From assembly GCA_023417745.1 (NCBI GenBank), contig JAEZEM010000390.1:1-7028 (forward strand): a stretch of 7,028 bases of DNA. The letters are read 5' to 3'. Under the pieces are notes generated by a model that was not told where the DNA came from, searched no databases, and saw only the letters and a program-made list of their open reading frames with translations. Position numbers and translations under genes: made by a program. This stretch comes from Pseudomonadota bacterium. Its GTDB lineage: Bacteria; Desulfobacterota; Desulfovibrionia; Desulfovibrionales; Desulfovibrionaceae. Below are positions 4,480-7,028 of the stretch, in pieces. Position 1 is the first letter of the stretch. Each line of letters begins with the position of its first letter.

Positions 4480-5652
4480 TCAGGCTGCGGCGTCGGCGTC
4501 CGGGTATTGGCCGGGCAGCTGGCGTTTGAACAGCAGTTTCCAGAGCGCCTTGCCCGAGGCCGCCGCCATGCCGCCGGTCAGTTCGGGCCCATAGGTCAGG
4601 GCCGAGACGGGCAGGCCGGAGGCGTGGGCCATATTGACAAGGGTTCCGTAGTTACAGGCTTCGTCGAGCTTCGTCCAGATGATGCTGGCGAGTTGCTCGC
4701 AGCGCGCCAGACGCAGGTAGTGCTCGGACTGGGCGCTGGAATAGGTGGGCGAGAGCACCAGATGGGCGGCCAGTTGGTCTCGACCGGCCAGGCCCCACTG
4801 GGCCAGCCAGGATTGCGGGCCGCCGCCGTGAGTCAGGCTTGGCGTGTCGATAAAGACCGCCTCGCCCTTGGCCGCGCCGTCCAGGAACCGGCCAAAAGCT
4901 TCCGGGCCGTCGGCCTCGGCGTAATTCAGACCGGACAGCTCGGCGTAGTGGCGCAGCATCAGCCGGCCTTTGCCGCGTCCGGCGTCGGCGTTGACCACGG
5001 TCACCGGGCCGTCCTTGGCCCGCCGTTTGGCGTCCAGGGCCAGGCGCAGCAAGATAGTGGTTTTGCCCACGCCGCTTGGGCCGATAAACATGTGGGCGAC
5101 TCCCGGCCACAGGGCCGGCGTCAGCGGTTTGACGGCGATCAGGCGCGACAGGGCCGGAATGACGGCGTCTTCGCCGCGCTCCACGATGGAGCGGTACAGG
5201 GCCAGGATGGTGGCCTCGTCCACGCCCTCGCGCTCCAGGTATTCCAGGGCCAGGCGCTGGCGCGGGGTCAGGGAGGAAAGGTCCAGGCGCGGGCGCATAA
5301 GCGCCAGCAAATGCCCCTTGATCTCGGTCCATTCCCGGTTCCAGTCGACCGACTGGGGGGCCGGCGGCATGGTCCCGGCGGCGGTCTTGACCGCAGTCTT
5401 GCCCCCGGGCTTGAGGGCGGCGCCGTTGCCGGGACGCCCCTTGGGCGAGGCCGCTTGGGCCGGGACGGTCGGAGCCGGGCGCGACGGCGTTTCCTTGTCC
5501 GGATATTCCAGGGCGGCCATGACCTCGCACAGGGTCTTGCCGTCCTCGCGCACGCTTTGGGTGCCGAGGATCACGGCGTCCTTGCCGAGTTCCTGGCGGA
5601 TCATGGCGAGGGCGGCCGCCATGTTTTCGCCGCGAAAGGTCTTAACCCGCAT
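4480..5652 (-). CDS. flhF: FlhF SRP-type GTPase for flagellar placement, with degenerate G motifs
   Basis: FlhF is a membrane-associated GTPase related to Ffh/FtsY that places the flagellum at the pole. In the 390-residue product an N-terminal B domain (1-50, MRVKTFRGENMAAALAMIRQ then LGKDAVILGTQSV) is followed by a Pro/Ala/Lys-rich linker (about 52-103). The N domain (about 104-183) and G domain (about 184-380) complete it. The P-loop GPSGVGKTT is intact at 191-199 and the base-recognition TKLDEA at 327-332. The region that is usually DTYRIAAVEQL reads DAGRGKGRLML (223-233). The DTAGR switch reads DTPSL (269-273). These positions are conserved in most FlhF proteins, so GTP hydrolysis or dimer activation may differ. 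The start ATG lies within the last 11 bases of flhA, with AGGA eight bases upstream. The stop is 9 bp before flhG. Confidence 0.94.
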   Translation of the reverse strand: MRVKTFRGENMAAALAMIRQELGKDAVILGTQSVREDGKTLCEVMAALEYPDKETPSRPAPTVPAQAASPKGRPGNGAALKPGGKTAVKTAAGTMPPAPQSVDWNREWTEIKGHLLALMRPRLDLSSLTPRQRLALEYLEREGVDEATILALYRSIVERGEDAVIPALSRLIAVKPLTPALWPGVAHMFIGPSGVGKTTILLRLALDAKRRAKDGPVTVVNADAGRGKGRLMLRHYAELSGLNYAEADGPEAFGRFLDGAAKGEAVFIDTPSLTHGGGPQSWLAQWGLAGRDQLAAHLVLSPTYSSAQSEHYLRLARCEQLASIIWTKLDEACNYGTLVNMAHASGLPVSALTYGPELTGGMAAASGKALWKLLFKRQLPGQYPDADAAA

Positions 5653-7028
5653 TGGTCAGTCCTATGTTGGCAATGGATTGCAGCTTGATCTCGGCCGGAA
5701 TCTCGGCCTGAGAGATGACCGGCAGATTGGGGATGAACCGGGAGAGCAGCTGGGCCAGGTGCGGCCGCACCAGGGGCGAGGTCAAAAGCACCGGCTGGCC
5801 GTCGCCGAGCATGGCCTTGTCCATGGCCTTCTGTATGGCTTGGATGATGCGCTGGGCCAGGCCGGGTTCCATGGCCAGGTAGGCCCCGTGGTCGGTCTGG
5901 CGCACGCTTTCCTGGACCGCTCCTTCGACCTTGGGGGCCAGGGTCATGATGGGCAGAGCGCCTTCGCCGGTCAGATACGGCTTCACGATGGTGCGGCCCA
6001 TACGGGAGCGGACGTATTCCGTGAGCTGGTCCGGGTCTTTGACCGAGCCGGCGTAGTCGGCCATGGTTTCGGCCACGGTCAGCAGGTCGCGGATGGACAC
6101 GCCTTCGCGCACGAGGTTTTGCAGCACCTTTTGCACCCCGCCGAGGTTCATGGCTCCGGGCACCAGCTCCTCCACGACCTTGGGGGCGCGCTTGGACAGG
6201 GTTTCGAGCAGCGTCTGCACTTCCTGGCGGCCCAGGAACTCGTGCAGGTGGCGCTTGAAGACTTCCGTCAAATGGGTGGCGATGACGGTGGCCGGATCGA
6301 CCACGGTGTAGCCGGCCAGCATGGCTTCTTCCTTGTGGAGTTCGGGCACCCACAAGGCCGGCAGGTTAAACGCCGGTTCCCGGGTTTCCACGCCCTGGAT
6401 GCGATGCTTGGCGTCGCCCGGGTCCATGGCCAGGTAGTGATCGATGAGAATCTCGGCCGAGGCCACCTCGTTGCCCTTTATCAGCACCACGTACTGGCCG
6501 GGGCGCAGCTGGAGATTGTCGCGCAGGTGCAGCGAGGGGATGACCACGCCCATGTCCAGGGCGAACTGGCGGCGGATGGAGCGGATGCGGGCCAGCAGGT
6601 TGCCGTTTTGCTCCTCGTCGACCAGGGGGATGAGTCCGTAGCCGACTTCGAGTTCCAGGGCGTCCAGCGGCAGCAGTGTCTGGACCTCTTCCGGGGTTTC
6701 CAGTTCCGGGGCCGGCTTTTTCTCTTGTTCGGCGGCCTGTCCCTGGAGCAGCTCCTGCTGCTTGCCGGACAGCCGGGCCACCACGAAGAGCAGGACGGCC
6801 ATGGCCAAGAAGGGGAAGGTCGGCAGGCCGGGCACGATGGCGAACAGGAACAGCATCCCCGAAACCAGCCGCAGGGCGCGCGGGTGGAAGGTCAACTGGG
6901 CCATGAATTCCTCGCCCATCTTGGCTTCGGCGGCGGCCCGGGAGACGATGAGGCCGGCCGAGGTGGAGATGATGATGGACGGGATGATGGAGACCAAGCC
7001 GTCGCCGATGGTGAGGAGGGTGTAGGTC
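5642..7028 (-). CDS. flhA: FlhA flagellar type III export gate protein, N-terminus outside window
   Basis: FlhA is the large export-gate membrane protein of the flagellar secretion system. Its cytoplasmic domain forms a nonameric ring that receives chaperone-substrate complexes. The frame is open through the right window edge and gives 461 residues, against about 690-700 for a full protein, so roughly the first third is missing. The fragment begins in the conserved stretch TLLTIGDGLVSIIPSIIIST, just before the last membrane segments (about fragment residues 52-66 and 68-85). A charged linker rich in Q, E, K and P follows (about 86-115), then the complete cytoplasmic domain. Recognisable parts include IPSLHLRDNLQLRPGQYVVLIKG, VVDPATVIATHLTEV, RTIVKPYL, LPIMTLAP and the C-terminal FIPNLPVISQAEIP. 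A TTG at 6997 is an internal codon, not the start. The stop overlaps the flhF start by 11 bp. Confidence 0.97.
   Translation of the reverse strand, partial: TYTLLTIGDGLVSIIPSIIISTSAGLIVSRAAAEAKMGEEFMAQLTFHPRALRLVSGMLFLFAIVPGLPTFPFLAMAVLLFVVARLSGKQQELLQGQAAEQEKKPAPELETPEEVQTLLPLDALELEVGYGLIPLVDEEQNGNLLARIRSIRRQFALDMGVVIPSLHLRDNLQLRPGQYVVLIKGNEVASAEILIDHYLAMDPGDAKHRIQGVETREPAFNLPALWVPELHKEEAMLAGYTVVDPATVIATHLTEVFKRHLHEFLGRQEVQTLLETLSKRAPKVVEELVPGAMNLGGVQKVLQNLVREGVSIRDLLTVAETMADYAGSVKDPDQLTEYVRSRMGRTIVKPYLTGEGALPIMTLAPKVEGAVQESVRQTDHGAYLAMEPGLAQRIIQAIQKAMDKAMLGDGQPVLLTSPLVRPHLAQLLSRFIPNLPVISQAEIPAEIKLQSIANIGLTNAG

Noticed and set aside
4507..5688. 393-codon plus-strand open frame opposite flhF
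   Set aside because: It mirrors flhF almost exactly and gives a Gly/Gln/Arg-rich product without family features; it is a composition artefact.
5601..6353. 250-codon minus-strand open frame inside flhA, plus a 292-codon one inside flhF (4652-5530)
   Set aside because: Both lie within confident genes in another frame, and their Arg/Pro/Gly-rich products look like frame shadows rather than overlapping genes.
5642..6997. TTG at 6997 as the start of flhA
   Set aside because: The conserved FlhA stretch TLLTIGDGLVS runs through it from upstream, so it is an internal leucine codon and the gene is cut by the window.

Overview
The window looks like chromosomal DNA from a GC-rich deltaproteobacterium of the Desulfovibrio/Solidesulfovibrio type (Desulfovibrionales). 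The grounds are high GC with strong G/C preference at codon third positions, a core flagellar block flhA-flhF-flhG-fliA-cheY-fliL in the order I recall from Desulfovibrio genomes, and protein sequences that fit that group. The species cannot be named from the sequence alone.

Layout. From the right edge leftwards, everything from 7028 to 1197 reads on the minus strand as one flagellar gene string: flhA (C-terminal two thirds, cut by the window edge), flhF, flhG, fliA, cheY, fliL and a small uncharacterised charged protein. flhA/flhF overlap by 11 bp, flhF/flhG are 9 bp apart, flhG/fliA overlap by 59 bp, and the stop of fliL directly abuts the start of the small gene. The only real spacers are 105 bp (fliA-cheY) and 150 bp (cheY-fliL). 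The second holds three inverted repeats and a sigma-28-like -10 element. After the last flagellar gene comes an unusually AT-rich patch with a perfect 10-bp-arm palindrome, and then a GC-rich leader. Next, still on the minus strand, is a membrane-anchored coiled-coil protein with a DUF2802-like C-terminus. At the left edge the plus strand carries the C-terminal part of a LolA-like lipoprotein carrier, convergent with the coiled-coil gene.

How the genes work together. FlhA is the export gate of the flagellar type III secretion system. FlhF (SRP-type GTPase) and FlhG (MinD-type ATPase) set flagellar position and number. FliA is the sigma factor for late flagellar genes. CheY is the response regulator acting on the motor switch, and FliL is a stator-associated basal-body protein. 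The string therefore couples assembly, placement, late-gene transcription and motor control.

The block is mostly standard. The points that stand out are degenerate GTPase motifs in FlhF, an FlhG without a visible N-terminal DQAxxLR motif, a FliL with a long acidic cytoplasmic tail and long polyproline stretches, a FliA N-terminus that coincides with the flhG overlap, structured RNA between cheY and fliL, and an uncharacterised small protein ending the string. I see no mobile element, CRISPR array, tRNA or rRNA. I do not see evidence for a wholly new system here.
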